A DNA stretch of 64,000 nucleotides, from NCBI GenBank assembly GCA_021234155.1, contig JAJEKV010000082.1:82986-146985 (forward strand). The letters run 5' to 3'. Each line of letters opens with the position of its first letter. The first letter of the stretch is position 1. Origin of the DNA: Isoetes taiwanensis (lineage: Eukaryota; Streptophyta; Lycopodiopsida; Isoetales; Isoetaceae). Positions 1 to 12,617 of the stretch are shown in pieces. The notes under the pieces are model-generated. The model worked only from the letters and a program-made list of their open reading frames with translations. It was not told where the DNA came from and ran no database searches. The translations under genes were made by a program, and so were the position numbers.

Positions 1-785
1 GTTTTCTTTTGCTAATATTTGGTTTCTAAAACAATCATCTACACCTAGGCTCGTTAACTGAATTGAGATCATTAATTCGCTCCAATTATTATGCTTTAGG
101 TTATCAAATGAGGACAATGCTTACCAAGTTCGAATTTTCTTTCATTGAATCATCACAGAATAGGAACATAAATTCCTAAGCTCAGAGTCTTGGGCACAGG
201 ATCGGAAATAACCAGATAAAGGTACACATTCAAATAATTTGCATCAAATAAATGAGTATTTCATGCAATGCAGGTCATTCTCCGCTCATGTTCCGCAAAT
301 CCGCTCCAAATACAGTCATAGAGGTCGAATCTTTCGCACAGAAGCCGGCCCTTTTTATTTTCTCATTTCCGGCACATTCTTGGCATTCGAGTTTGTTTGG
401 CTTTGGCTTATGCGTGCTATGGTGTTTCTTGAGGCACAAGGATACAAAAAGGATGTTAAAGCTCATGATTGACGGGCCGGATCCATCGAGGGATAGGGTC
501 GAGAGAGTTTTTAATGAAGAACAATATCCCCACGGCTTCCAACATAAAATAATACCCGGGATAACATGGGCATGGTGATTGGGTGAAATGATGCTTAGGC
601 CAAAGGGGTGCATAAGAAAAATATTATGTTCGCATCCTCCAAACATAGGGCACTCTTCCCTAGGAACCAAACTATAGGGCCATGTCATGGTCTATTTGGG
701 AATCTTTTTGTGCTACATGGAATCTTTTTGATGCCCCACCCTATGGGGGAATTTCTTAGGTGAAGATTTGTTTGCACATATTTTT
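1..785 (-). repeat. Left (3') LTR, first segment
   Basis: This stretch is a direct repeat of 21246-22075, with scattered substitutions and two clear indels (near 340-350 and 480-510). It stops inside a T run at 781-785, where the 12-kb nested insertion begins; the LTR resumes at 12781. Short reading frames on both strands here are not conserved as proteins and show no known domain, so no gene is called. Confidence 0.85.
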
Positions 786-945
786 GGGTTGCCCCTAGGG
801 GGGCAAACCCTCGTTTATGTGGGTATGTGGGTATATCCAGGTATATTCTGGCATATGCCTAGCATATGCTGGTGACTGCTCCAAACTGGCTGCTGCCTGT
901 AAACTCTCGGTCATCCAGCCCCATTCCTTCGCAGGCGTGGCTATG
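786..945. repeat. GGGTTGCCCC head module, copy 1
   Basis: The module opens with a near-perfect hairpin, GGGTTGCCCC then TAG then GGGGCAAACCC, followed by ATG-rich text (gtgggtatgtgggtatatccaggtatat in pieces) and ending near the words tcggtcatccagcccc. It repeats at 2657-2800 almost unchanged, except that copy 1 carries about 20 extra bases before the final words. A diverged copy lies at 12618-12690. Confidence 0.75.
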
Positions 946-2110
946 GCACAGCTGGACCCTTCTTCTTCCAAGCATTATTTTCGTTCTAGTGGTGGTGCCG
1001 TGATTTCTAATGCATAACAAGTGATCTGAAGTTGTCGCAAGCAAGCAAACCGCTTCTTAGGGTTTACGTATGGACCAACGCCAAAATGTGTATGGTTTGA
1101 GTCTTCTTTCGCCGGCGTTTGCATTGCAAACAAAGCAACGCAGACACATGTATTTGGGCGCCTTGGAGGAAAAAGTGGTCGCAAATGAGATGTTGAATTC
1201 CTGCTGAAACACAGATCAGTATGATTTTTTTTTCCTGGATATATTTTGATTCTAACAATGATTTTTATTGATCCCATTCTTTTCTTGATCATTGATATGA
1301 GTGCATGATCCAGGAACGCTTTTGTTATGATAGGCATTATCCGCCTCAAGATCTCGGATTCCACTTTTCTTGTTTTGGGCTTATATCAAGTAATGCCAAT
1401 TTCTAAAGAAAAGCGATACAGATATGGGAACGATCACTGCAACTAAAACGCGCTTAATCAAGTATTGTCCAATCGGAATAAGGTTTGTACTAACTGAAGC
1501 CAATGTTATTGTCAATATGCACAGGATTCCAATTTTCGCCATTAGTCCATATGCGTCCCTTTTCCAGGCACCAAACTTATGAAGGAATTGTAGATTTAGA
1601 AGCCATAAAAGTTGGTCATGAGGAAATTTTAGATAGATGCAAATTTTTGTTCGTGTGTGAAAGCAGATACAATGATTAAATGGAGTGCGCCAAACCATAT
1701 TCCCTCACTTCAAACTGAACAATACGACTACCTATATTATCCTGCACTGATTGTAATACTGCATAAGCTTCCTACCAGCAGATAGATATAACCAAGATGA
1801 AATTCTCGATATCTGAAGGAGAGTGCTCAGCTCTAGAAGAATGATGTACATTTAAGAAGAAACAAGAATGCACTAACATATAATTTAAAAAAAATAACAG
1901 TGACTAACTGTTCTCATCTGCTCAGGGTCTTTGCTTTGGTGCCTAGCGTTCGCCATACCATTTCCATTTTGTTAAAACTGAACTAGTAATGGTGCCCAGC
2001 ATTGCTGGGCATAAGTTGGAATCTGTATGGACGTAAACCTGTTTAGCTCAGACACATTTTCATAAATCTGATGATAGAAACCAAGCGCATTATTGCTGGG
2101 CTATAAAAGG
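946..2110. other. No gene seen
   Basis: Non-coding interval within the nested insertion. The longest open frames (minus, about 975-1364 and 1381-1698) have no recognisable domain and no codon pattern that convinces me. Simple A/T-rich text predominates. Confidence 0.5.
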
Positions 2111-2116
2111 TTTTTG

Positions 2117-2656
2117 TGCATTCGACACCCTTCCCCTTTCCTTTACCTTTTGCTCTATCCTGCGTTTTTTTTTCCCTATTTTCCTACACACCTTTTTTTT
2201 TTTTCCTTTTTTTTTTAACCCACTTCCTCCTCCTCTTCCCTTCCCTTTCTCCTTCTTCTTTTTCTTTTTCTGATGGACTCTTTCTCTTCCCTTTTATCCT
2301 TTTCTCATCCTTCCCATTTTTCCCGTGCCCTTTTCCCTTTCCCTTTCCCTTTCCCTTTCCCTTTCCCTTTCCCTTTTTCCATGCCCTTTTTTCCCACTTT
2401 TTTCATGTGCCACTTTTCTTTCTTTCCCCACCCTCTTCATCTCCAGTGCTCTCTCTTTTCCGATTTCCCTCTCCCCTTTTCCTCATGCCCTTTTTCCCTT
2501 CATTTCCCCCCTTTCCGCCTCCCTTTTCCTTTTTCCTTTTTCTTCCTCTTTCATCCTTTCTCCACCCTTCCCTTTTTTCCCGTCTCCTTTCCCCCTTCCT
2601 TTTCCCTTTCCCTTCCCGTCTTCCATGTCTTTTTCCATCCTTTTTTTCACTTTTTG
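2117..2656. repeat. Polypyrimidine tract 1 with (TTTCCC)n core
   Basis: The plus strand is almost all C and T for over 500 bases. A pure TTTCCC hexamer run of about seven units lies near 2329-2374. The rest is a degenerate array of phrases such as cctcatgccctttttccc and ttccgcctcccttt, which also recur in the second tract at 8440-9240. The long open frames over it (all Phe, Pro, Ser and Leu) come from this composition and are not genes. Confidence 0.9.
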
Positions 2657-2800
2657 GGTTGCCCCTAGGGGGGCAAGCCCTCGTTTATGTGGGTTTGTGG
2701 GTATATCCAGGTATATGCTGGCATATGCCTAGCATATGCTGGTGACTGCTCCAAACTCTCGGTCATCCAGCCCCATTTCATTCGCAGGCGTGACTATGGC
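2657..2800. repeat. GGGTTGCCCC head module, copy 2
   Basis: Nearly identical to 786-945, including the terminal hairpin and the tatgctggcatatgcctagc stretch. It lies directly against the end of polypyrimidine tract 1, which suggests that the tract and module belong to one repeat unit. Confidence 0.8.
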
Positions 2801-4185
2801 TTCCAAGAGCATGGCAGTTATTTACTTTGCCTTTCATGATTTGCTTTGCTGGGAATCGTTTGGAATAAATAGCTATAGGGTATTATGATGTCTCAGAGTT
2901 CGATTAGTTGAATGAATGGATTCTACAAAAGGGACCCTCTGTTTTTTTGTTGTTCTGCAATACTTGGAGATAATCTTTGCACTCTGCGAATATTTCCAGC
3001 TAGGGAAAAGATGCTAGCATGCTCACATCCCAGGCTTTGCCTCCGAATCTGAACAAAAAATCCTGTTGCAGCAGGTATGTTTTCTTCGATGGAATCCATT
3101 GTTTTATCTAAGGACTAAAGAGTAATGGATGCTTAGGTTAATGGAGCTCCTGTGGTATTGCAAATGCTAAGAGCTCCAAATTAGTTTGTACGAACAGATG
3201 TTTTATTGGTATTTAAATGTCTAGAAATCGTATGGAGAATTAAAATTTGGATCTGTGAATCAACCAAAGATTTCCTTGGCCGCCGGCCGCCGCTATGCTA
3301 CCCAACAAGCGGTTGTTTGCCAAATCGAGTGTAGCTATGCTAGATTTCAAGGGGGGCTTCCGGAATTTGCATCTGGATTTGTAGGACATTTCGATTTGGG
3401 GCAGCAGAACATTTGGACAGATGACGGCACTGTGATGGCTGCAAGTAAGCAAGGTCTGTACTCGAAGCTTTTTTGTGCATTTTGATTGACTCTATTAGAC
3501 AGGGTTGTTTTGTGCATTTGGGGCCCATCAAAAGAGTTCTATGTTAAAGCTTACTTCCAAAAGAAAATTATCTAAGCGGTTGGCTCCTTTGGGGATAAGA
3601 AAGAAACAATAAAAGGTTGAAAGTAGTGAGATTTTAGTTTTAATCTGCATAATTATGTTAGCCTTGTCACTATTACATGCTAACACCTTATCCACTTTTA
3701 TGCCAACCTAGATATGCAGCTTCATCTACTTTTGGCATTCCCCCATCTTTATTGCTGTTTCTTACGGGTTATATTCTATTCCCATAACATCACTAGGCGG
3801 ATGGCCATCATATATTCTAATATGGTGGACTCTATCTGCATGTTTACACCTCCTATACCAGTCATCAGGAAGTGGATACCTGATGGTGCATATCTGTCTT
3901 CACTTATTTCTATATCTGGAATTAGAGCTAATAAAATTGTTTCTCAAATAGTTCCTATGAAGTCAACAAAGTATATTTACCTTTGGCCAATCTTCTTTCT
4001 GATAGTAGTATACATGGAAGCCATAGTATATCGTCGTGTTTTTATTTAAGCCTATATTTAGTTGGACAAAATTTGCTACTCTTTATTATGCAACGAATTC
4101 TATCTAGAGGGTGTGATTTTGTCTATTTTTTCTAATTTCTTGTGCAAAATCAATCTCCAAATCAAAATCCCTTTTCCCTCTTATT
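2801..4185. other. Intergenic; no intact gene
   Basis: Apart from the short LRR-like relic at 3240-3452, nothing here reads as a gene. The plus frame at 3714-4049 is Ile/Tyr-rich with no recognisable domain and is treated as chance. Confidence 0.45.
3240..3452 (-). pseudogene. Possible leucine-rich-repeat protein relic
   Basis: The minus-strand translation contains the words IATLDLANNRLLGSI, which fits the plant LRR pattern (LxxLdLaxNxLxGxI). An upstream frame gives further LRR-like words. Only about one repeat is recognisable, there is no kinase or signal peptide nearby, and the frame breaks on both sides. It may be a decayed piece of an LRR receptor gene captured by the surrounding repeats, or a chance match. 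Confidence 0.35.
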
Positions 4186-5010
4186 GTCCCTCTTGAACAT
4201 GAAACTCCTGCTACTCCATATTATGTGACTCAGATGATGTCGTTTGCAGGTTGGTCCAATCTTTGTTATACAAATCATTTCATCCCATTTGTGCCCTCTT
4301 GAAGAGGAAATTCTTTCTGTTTATTATGCGACTCGGATGATGTTGCAGGTTGTGGTGTTCTCACACTCTGTTATTACAAATCATAGAGATCTCTGTAACA
4401 GAGATCTTACAGCATACAAATTACATTTCACACTCTGTTACAGCACACAAATGGCATCGTTATTCAAACATCTCTCCATCTCTATTATAACAAATCATTT
4501 TCCATCTGCAGATAATGTCTGGATTCAAAGATGTTGTCGTCGGTTAGGATGATCATTGGGTAGATCTTTAATGCTCCTTTAGGTCCTGCGCTCTAAAGCT
4601 ACTGGTAAGGATGCTACTTCAAGGTCAGATTGGAATAGAAATCTGAAAAGAGAAGGTTGTCCAGGTTCAAATCCTGGTCCACGTTTAGGTTGGACCACCG
4701 CCAACACGGCGACAAAGGCTCCGGCCAGGTGCATGAGTTCTCATAAGCCATGCATGGTTGGAATGGCCACACAAGTGTTGTGTTTAGTTTAAGAACTGTT
4801 CGGTGTGTTATAACAAACCATTTTCTGTTTGCAGATAATATTTGGAGTCAAAGATGATTGTGGTGGGCAAACAACAAGATTTTCATGCACATTGGATAGA
4901 ATTTTAATGCTCCTTAAGGTCCACGCCTTTGTAAGCATGCCACCTCAAGGTCACTTTTGAAATAGAAAGTTGAAAACCGAGAAGGGTGTCGGGTTCAATT
5001 TTTATAAGAA
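4186..5010 (+). repeat. Diverged tandem duplication with a SINE-like tRNA B box
   Basis: Two related blocks follow each other: one from about 4497 (cattttccatctgcagataa) and one from about 4818 (cattttctgtttgcagataa), about 322 bp apart. Both contain aatgctcctt-aggtcc, then caaggtca, then a ggttcaa motif. In the first block GGTTCAAATCC at 4664-4674 is a perfect RNA polymerase III B box, and gctactggtaagg near 4596-4610 resembles the A-box region of plant SINEs. The second block has a decayed B box. A tRNA-derived SINE origin is inferred and not proven. A smaller duplication (tgactcagatgatg / cgactcggatgatg) sits at about 4226 and 4329. Confidence 0.4.
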
Positions 5011-7730
5011 CTAGTTGAAGCGCTTTTATGTAAGAGTGGAAGAATTGGTTTATCTTTTCGTACAACATGTAACTGCAAGATGACAAACCAGATGATGATG
5101 ATGATGGTTTACATTTTTCTGGAAGGAAACTGCTCATTACATTTCTGTGGTTCATTAGTTTCCATGGATGCTTTATTAGGAGTTGCTAGACGTTTATTTG
5201 TTTGCAAACAAGATATTATGTGTGCGGCCACATCTAATAGTTTGTACAGTTTGATAGATGGATATTATAAATTCCTTACAGTAGCATCAGATCGTTATGC
5301 TGCATGTGATAGTGTTTCGGCTGTCATAGTCCAGTCCTTGTAAATGGTCCAAGTCAACGGTGGCGGCCTTCATGAAGCTAATGTCTATACTCAATAATTT
5401 ATGTTCCGTTTTGGAAGAGAATAATCGATGTGGGTGTTATGTAATTGTCCCCAGAAGTTGTGAATCAGATTCAACATGCTAAAATTGTTAAGGACCTGTT
5501 TCATACAATGTCCTTATGCAATCTCCAGTAAATGGTTCTTAGTTGTCTTTTGTTTTGCATTACCTCGGCCTGCTCATGTATACCTGCCCCGATAAAGTAC
5601 GTCTGTTACCTTACTTTTTATGCTTGTGTTTAGAAAAGCTGATCTTTTGTATAGTAGGCTCTTAAGGCTCCAGCTTTTGCATTGGAACTTGACCAAATGG
5701 GCTTTAAGTCGTTTTTGTAAAGAGGTTCATGAGGAGTTTCAGTTAGGTTAGACCAGACTTTCTGTTTGCTAACTTGCTTCAACATCATTGTTACATTACT
5801 CGAGTTTCAAGTAGATACTAAACATGGTATTTCAAAACAATTTAAGTATGAACAAAAATTCAAGTCCAATAAATACCTCGTACGTTTCTTGAGTCCCATC
5901 TCTATCATATCCACCTTACATTCTCAATTGTGAAGTGAATATCTTTATTTGAATGAATGGTTGTAGAATTGACACAATACTTCACTTGTTCTATCAAACA
6001 ACAAATCCTCAAATGTTGGACTTGATGGTATGCCCAAATCCTCAAATGTTGGACTTGGTAGTATGCCCAACGGTGATGTTAAACATGAAGACATCAACAA
6101 ATAGGTATCATACATTTCCATACCAGCTTTCCAAGTAGTTGCAATTTAACATCTCTCGAACTATTCTAGCTTTGTTTATGACTCTGGCTTGACATAACCA
6201 GAATCTAACATCTCTCGAACTATTCTAGCCTTGTTTATTACTCTGGCTTGACATAACCCACTCTTGTGTGTCCAATCTCAAGGATTTTCTTACGTAATAG
6301 AGATATCATATGTAAAATATGACTATAACAAAAAGTTCATGGGTTCAAGATCCTTGAAGTACACTTTTATTTGCTAGATTTGTGAGAGAATTGATTGTAT
6401 ATAGATAAAGAGTATGGAAAGAATTGTGATTGTAGGATCCCATTGAGTTCAAAAGAATATTGATTGTAGGATCCCATTGAGTTTAAAAGGGCATGGATGG
6501 ATCAAATCAAGATAGAAGTTGGGTTGTAGTTTTGGGATGTCGTGTAATTCTATGGTGCCATTTGTTGCTCAATCCTTAGTGGGTGATGCAAGGTAACGCT
6601 AGAAGTGATATTTTCAAAGCTTAATAGACATCACTGCGCATTAGCTTAGAAGATGTTCATCTTGGATAGGGATATTCACCCCTTATTCCTTAATCTACAC
6701 CGTGACGTAAAGTTCCTCGCTTGTGGGGTATGCAAGTACAAAATTTGCTATATTGTATAACACGATTAAGCAAAAAATACTATAAGATTTCAAGCGGAAT
6801 ACTATATGGTGTTTATTTTGTATGCGTGCAAAATACAATTATGAGGGCTCTCACGCCCCCACGCCACCCAGGTGTGAATATGCACCAAAACCAAAGGGGG
6901 TTTAAGGGGGATTTTAATTTAAATATGTTGGACCCAATGGTTGTGTTAATTAATGTCAATGGTAGTTATGTGTTGGTTGTTAATGATGGTTGTTATGTGT
7001 TGGTTGTTATGTGTTGGGGGATTTATTTTTATATGTTGGATGTTAATGGTTTGTGTTGCAAAAAGTTTTTAGCCCTCCCTTCTGGCCTTAGGGATGTCCC
7101 CTCCCGGGTGTGACAAAAATTTTAGAATTCAAACCGGAAAAAACTAGAATTCATTTGAGGCTTTCATCAATTGTAGCTTTTGAATTTCATCACAATAAAA
7201 CAAATAGAACATAAGTAAAAAAGTTACCATAAAGATAGAGCTTAATTGATCCCATTATTCGAAAGTCATAAAGTTTGCAACACCCATACACAAACATTTT
7301 TCAACTGGAATTTAACAAAGACCTTTGGCCTCCATGGATTCTTGTGGTGAGAAACCAAAGTGGGAACGTTTACGCTTGTTAGCACAAGGATCTAGAAGCC
7401 TTGGAATTTGCTTAATAAGCGCCTCAAAATCTAAAAATGCATGGTAATTTTTGCAAGCTTCATTTGGAATGAGCCATAAAACAATATCCAATAGCACAAT
7501 CCTGCATTAATCAGCTGGTAGGATGTGAAAGCCTACCAAACCCGGCCGAGAAATTGCTGTTTTAACATAGATAACTTAACCAAACATATACATATCATAC
7601 ATCGTCAAAAGATCTAAAAAGAGCTTTCCAACGCAATAAAAATCATCTCAAACGAGCTCACGGATCAAAAGCTATGATAAGAAATGTGTTGCCGGCGGGG
7701 AAACTACACTACATGCGCCCTTCAAGCCCA
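5011..7730. other. Intergenic with small tandem duplications
   Basis: No gene is recognised. Three local duplications are clear: a 33-bp repeat (ctcaaatgttggacttg...tatgcccaa) at about 6008-6071; a 50-bp repeat starting aacatctctcgaactattct at about 6148 and 6207; and attgtaggatcccattgag at about 6429 and 6465. The plus frame at 6721-7113 overlaps simple tgttggttgtta repeats and has no domain. Confidence 0.5.
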
Positions 7731-7734
7731 CAAA

Positions 7735-7941
7735 AAGAGGGCTTTTGTTGTGAGCCATTGGTTGTTGACCATTATGCACCACACGCACAAAAAAGGGACT
7801 TTTGTTGTGAGCCATTGGTTGTTGACCATTATGCACCACACGCACAAAAAAGGGCTTTTTGTTGTGAGCCATTGGTTGTTGACCATTATGCACCACACGC
7901 ACAAAAAAGGGCTTTTGTTGTGAGCCATTGGTTGTTGACCA
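7735..7941. repeat. 57-bp minisatellite, about 3.6 units
   Basis: The unit starting gttgtgagccattggttg occurs at 7747, 7804, 7861 and 7917, giving spacings of 57, 57 and 56 bp. Because 57 is a multiple of three, every frame stays open and yields repeated peptides such as VVSHWLLTIMHH. There is no start context, conserved flank or other coding evidence, so it is called a DNA repeat rather than a gene. Confidence 0.9.
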
Positions 7942-8344
7942 TTGGGAAAAAAAAGGCTAAAATCAATGGCTCAGAAATGGTGCACTCTAGATGTACGCAT
8001 TAGTACATCCATTTGAATACATCACGAAATCATAGGAAAACCTTAGTGAAAAGCGTGCAAAAACACAAAGAAAACCCCCCGTTATTATCTTTACATATTC
8101 AAGCCCGAGAGTAATTACTTGGTATGCACTTTTAAGTGTATGCATATGCACTTCAATTACATTTATTATTAATATCTTTCATCGAGATTGCCAATAATAC
8201 TTCTAGTAGTATGATTGTTATTGGTTCAACTCATCTTCAAAAAATGGATCCATCTCTAATATGTCCAAATCGAAAAAAAATAAAATAAAAAATATTCGAA
8301 TGCTTAGTATCTCAGAAGGACAGAAGGGATTTCCTATTCCCCTA

Positions 8345-8440
8345 CGTAGTATATGCTCGAAAACATGACTTTGAAGTGTAATTTAAGCCATTTCACTTCT
8401 CGGGTCACGAGGGGCAACCCTCCGGTCATAAAGACCTTGT
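8345..8440. repeat. Tail module, copy 1
   Basis: The text tatatgctcgaaaacatgac, ctttgaagtg, taagccatttca and cgggtcacgag, then ggggcaaccctc, is repeated with small changes at 12685-12775. It leads straight into polypyrimidine tract 2, mirroring the way tract 1 leads into head module 2. Confidence 0.75.
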
Positions 8441-9241
8441 TTTACGTGCCCCTTTTTCTATTTTCTCCACCCTCTTCTCTTTTTCCTTTTGCTCTTTTCC
8501 CTATTCCCAACTTTTGTCTTTTCCTTTTTCCCATGCTCTTTTTCCCTTCATTTTTTTCCCTTTTCTCACCCTTTTCTTCTTCTATTTTTCCTATGCCCTT
8601 TTTCCTCTTCCTCTTTTCCATTTCCTTCTCCCTTTTCCTCGTTCCCTTTTTTCCCTTCCCCCCTTTTCCTTTCCTTCTTTTTTCATCCTTCCCTTTTTCC
8701 CTTTTTCCTTTTTCCTTTTCCTTTTTTCTCTTTCCCTTTCAATTTTCCCATGCCTTTTTCCATTCCTTTTTTCCACCTTTTGCCCAGCTTTTCCTCCCTT
8801 TCTATTCCTCATTTCCGCTTTCCTTATTCCCCTTTTTCTTTTTCCCCTCTTTCTTTTTTTCCCAGCCTTTTCCTCTTCCTCTTTTCCATTTCCTTTCCCT
8901 TTTCCTCGTGCCCTTTTTCCCTTCACTTTTTCCTTTCCGCCTCCCTTTTTTCTTTTTCTATTTTCCTATGCCATTTTTTGCTTCTCTCCATCTTTTTCCC
9001 TTTCGTTTTCCTCTTTTTCTCACCCTTTCCCTCTTCCCCTTTTCCCGTTGCCTTTTCTCCCTTTTTTTTCCTCCCTCCGCCTTTTCTTTTCTCCTATTCT
9101 TTCCCTTTTCCGATGTTATTTTTCCTTTTCCTCACCCTTTGCATCTTCCCTTTTTTCCCATGTTTTTTTCCCTTCCCTTTTTCCACTTTCTATTTTCCCT
9201 TTTTCCTCGTGCCTTTTTACCCTTTCGTCCTCCCTTTCCCC
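8441..9241. repeat. Polypyrimidine tract 2
   Basis: About 800 bases of nearly pure C and T on the plus strand. The phrases cctcgtgccctttttccc, tttccgcctccc and catgccttttt recur at irregular spacing (for example near 8637, 8901 and 9203), so the tract is a decayed tandem repeat rather than random low complexity. The strong strand asymmetry could allow triplex (H-DNA) formation. Long open frames over it are artefacts of composition. Confidence 0.9.
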
Positions 9242-12200
9242 TTAAGAGATCAAAGCGATGATCAATCACGGTGGTGAGAAGTTATGCGCTAAATCTTGGT
9301 CATCTAATAATCTTAGCCATCGAAATTAGGGCGTGGTCCATTACTTACGCTATAACATTATAATATAAGATTCTTAAAATAAGTTTAATAGAGCAACTTA
9401 GGCATTGCAACATAAGCAGCATGAGAAGTCAACTTTGAAATTCTGATTGCAGCTTCAGATCTTGACTGTGACATGAGAAGCTTGGTCTCTCCCACAGCTA
9501 TTCTGTTGAAATTTGATACTAGCAAAGCAGGTGATGCCGCAGAAGACAACATGGATAGCATGATCTCACAAGTTCACAGGTTGATCTAAGCAGTCCATCA
9601 AACTATTCTGTATTGAAGATGTCCATCACTATATCCGGACTACATGTACATTATACATCATAAGCTTATGCTGAAGGTACCCTATACAATTACAGAAATG
9701 AAAAGTTGAAGAGATCCATCCTTTTTGTTGCTATTTCAACTATATAGAGAGCATATTCCTCTCCAAATATAGTTGCATATTATATTTGATCTGGAGGTTG
9801 ATACTATGCATGTGGTAGCAGTTTGACATGGCGGGAAAAAAGCCCAACTATATGGCAGGAACTGACAGCAAAATTACGACCAAAAGCCTCAAGGTGACGG
9901 ACCATGATCATAATGAACATGAGAATTTTGGGTCAGAAAAGAAGAACTCAATATTGAAATCAAGATTAAATCATGACAATTTAAAGAATTAAAAGCTTGA
10001 AGTTTTACATGAAAAAAGGAGAAGAAGCCTTCTTCTCTAAGGAATTTCAGAGAGAGCAATTTATTTGCAGAATAGCCATAATATGTCAGGAGCAGTTGCA
10101 ATCATGAACCAGAAAGCAAATACTGGATTTATAATCCGGATTCAGAAGCTTGGGCTTAAAAGGAATGGTTTATTAAAAACTGAAATTTAATGAAGCTTGG
10201 GCAATAGACTATGAATGGTTTATTAAAAACTGAAATTTAATGAAGCTTTAACGAAACTTGACATTAAAATCAACAAATAAAACAGCATGGGAAAGGTACC
10301 TGGAGTATGTCGACAAATGAACTGCCTTGAAGAGGATTCTGTTAAAATGACAGTGGACACAAGAACAGCGACAATCAGGAGCTGGCGCCAAAATAATTGT
10401 TGTTTTGTGCTTTGTGCCAAGATCCTCTTCGACGATGTCGACAACAAAATAGTAAGCGGCAATTACATTACCGAGCCACATCCCACGATAGTTAGCGGGC
10501 AAGCCGGAATGCACACGTCTGCAAGGGAAGAAGAATTGTCGGGCTCCAATCGAATCATGTGCTGAGGCAATTTTAATGACGTGTAAGCTTATTATTTGAA
10601 AACCCCTAACTGCCACCTCCTAAATTCCATAAGTGGAATCTAGGCCTTAGAAACTTTCTTCTCCTTATATTCTTTAAGCTTTTTACCGGCCCGTAAAATT
10701 GCGGCTATGGTGGCTAACTAATTGGGAGAGTCACGCTTGGATGTTGGGATAGTGAGAATGGAAAATTTATTGCTCTACATAAGGAGTTTCTGTTAAATGC
10801 AAAAGGATGTAGGTTCTCTACTTGCCTCCAATTCAAGGTTCTAAAATTTTCCATTGTTAGTGAGGTATGTTGTTTTTCAAAATAATTGAACAATAAAAAA
10901 GGTCAGTATGAAGCATACCTGAACGTACCATTACTATGGTGCGTATGAATTCATTAGGTTTAGCCAACCCGGCCATGGCTTAGCGATCTCGTAGGCAGCT
11001 TGCCGAGGAAATACTGCAAGAAACTTTGCAATCGTAAAGAATGGACATTTTACAAAAAGCATCTTACAGAGAGCCTATGGTTTTTCAATTCGTAATTGCA
11101 TGTCTATTATAGCTATGGTCAGAGCAAACAGTTGTATCTTTCTAAGAATGTCTCGGAAAAGCCTACATTTTTTCCAATCCGTAATTTCATAGCTATGATC
11201 AGAGCAAACAGTTGTGTCTCCCTAAATCACTCTAAATTGCCAATGTCTATAATAATCATGTTAATATGTAGTCAACAATCAGACCTTGAGAAAGCGAGAA
11301 GTGTGGAGCATTGGCTCACATGTGTTGAGCAGATGATAAAGATACACAGTATGAATGGATAGATTTCCAGCTAGTGAAAGGGAGGGCCATAAAACATAAT
11401 GAATGCAACTATAAAGAGTTGGAGTGCGTTTTGAAGCAAATCAGCCTTTCAAACTAGCCAACTTGCATCAATTAATGGTTTAGTAGAAGTAGATGATTTT
11501 TGGATGCGTGTGTTGTTTAACTCTTCTTCAAGCAGATCACATTGCATGAACATGTGCTCCAAAGTGTGGTGCAGCTCCTTAAACAAGGCATTATAGGATA
11601 TAATGGCATTTCTTTCCGTGGTTTGTAGTATTTTAGAAAAGCTTTGTAGCTAAGGTTATTGTTATATCATAGAATATAAGAAGTAAATTGTTACTCCTAG
11701 GCAAACAACGTGATTACGATTTCTTTGCCATATGTTTGACATCGCCAAGTTCTAAACAACCACATTGGCTTGAAGAAAATGCTAGAAACAAAAACATAGA
11801 TTCATGATACAAGCCTTGGCAAAGAAAATGATTGTGGGTCATTCATTAAGAAGGCAGTTTTACATAGCTGGGATTATTTTAAATACTTTATTTAAATCGG
11901 TGCCTTTAAATCTGATTATGATGGTTATGATATATGGAGTAAGTATAAATAAAGTTATCGGCTAATAATTAGAGTACCTTATAGATTGTAAAGGCCTCTT
12001 GGATGTAATATATTCATTGTGAACATGAATACTCATGGATGGTGGTTGCTTCATGGCTATCTCTTAGACATTATAATTACACTTTGGTATACTTAGATTT
12101 TGGGCGTAATGTGGGTTCAAATCCCACATATTCAAGATCGGCTTCCACGCCATTCAAAATTGAGAGATATACTCTACCATAAAATGTCGAACATTAATAA

Positions 12201-12600
12201 TGGATTCAACCTTGTAGTTTTAGAACCAAACAAATGTCTGCACACTGGGGTGTCTCATTTTCGATGTCCCTTTTGTCCCCCAATTTAGTACTAAAATCAA
12301 TAATGGTGGTTGGAAATCTTGGAGGCAATTTCAAATTTAGAAAACAAAAATAGCAATAAAAAATCGAATTCCTTGAATCTTGGAGAACCGGGCTCTGGTC
12401 GTGCATGTGTTGAGCCCTGATAAAGAAAATTAAAACACCAACGAAATCATCATTCTTGCTTCTCGTCTTTCGACATGTTCAAGGTTTGAATGGAACCAAT
12501 CGATTGTGTTTCTTTTTCCTATTTGCAACATTCAATTTGTGAGTTATTAGCGTATTTGAATGCCTTGCCTTATGAATTGTGAATTGGGCATGGAAATAGC
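9242..12600. other. Intergenic; no gene recognised
   Basis: No domain is recognised on either strand. A 40-bp direct repeat (gaatggtttattaaaaactg...) occurs at about 10163 and 10213. At 12111-12127 a perfect tRNA-like T arm is visible (GTGGG, TTCAAAT, CCCAC), but no matching acceptor or D arm can be paired with it, so it is at most a SINE or tRNA relic. Confidence 0.5.
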
Positions 12601-12617
12601 ATTCCACCGATATGTTT

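Noticed and set aside
2116-2745. Long open frames of Phe/Pro/Ser/Leu over the polypyrimidine tract
   Set aside because: They arise because C/T-only DNA lacks stop codons; no domain or start context supports a protein. The same applies to 8353-9277.
7672-8003. Repeat-peptide frames on both strands of the minisatellite
   Set aside because: The 57-bp unit keeps all frames open; open frames on both strands argue for DNA repeat, not protein.
12060-12135. Possible tRNA gene around the perfect T arm at 12111-12127
   Set aside because: No acceptor, D or anticodon arm can be paired at the right distances; only a B box remains.
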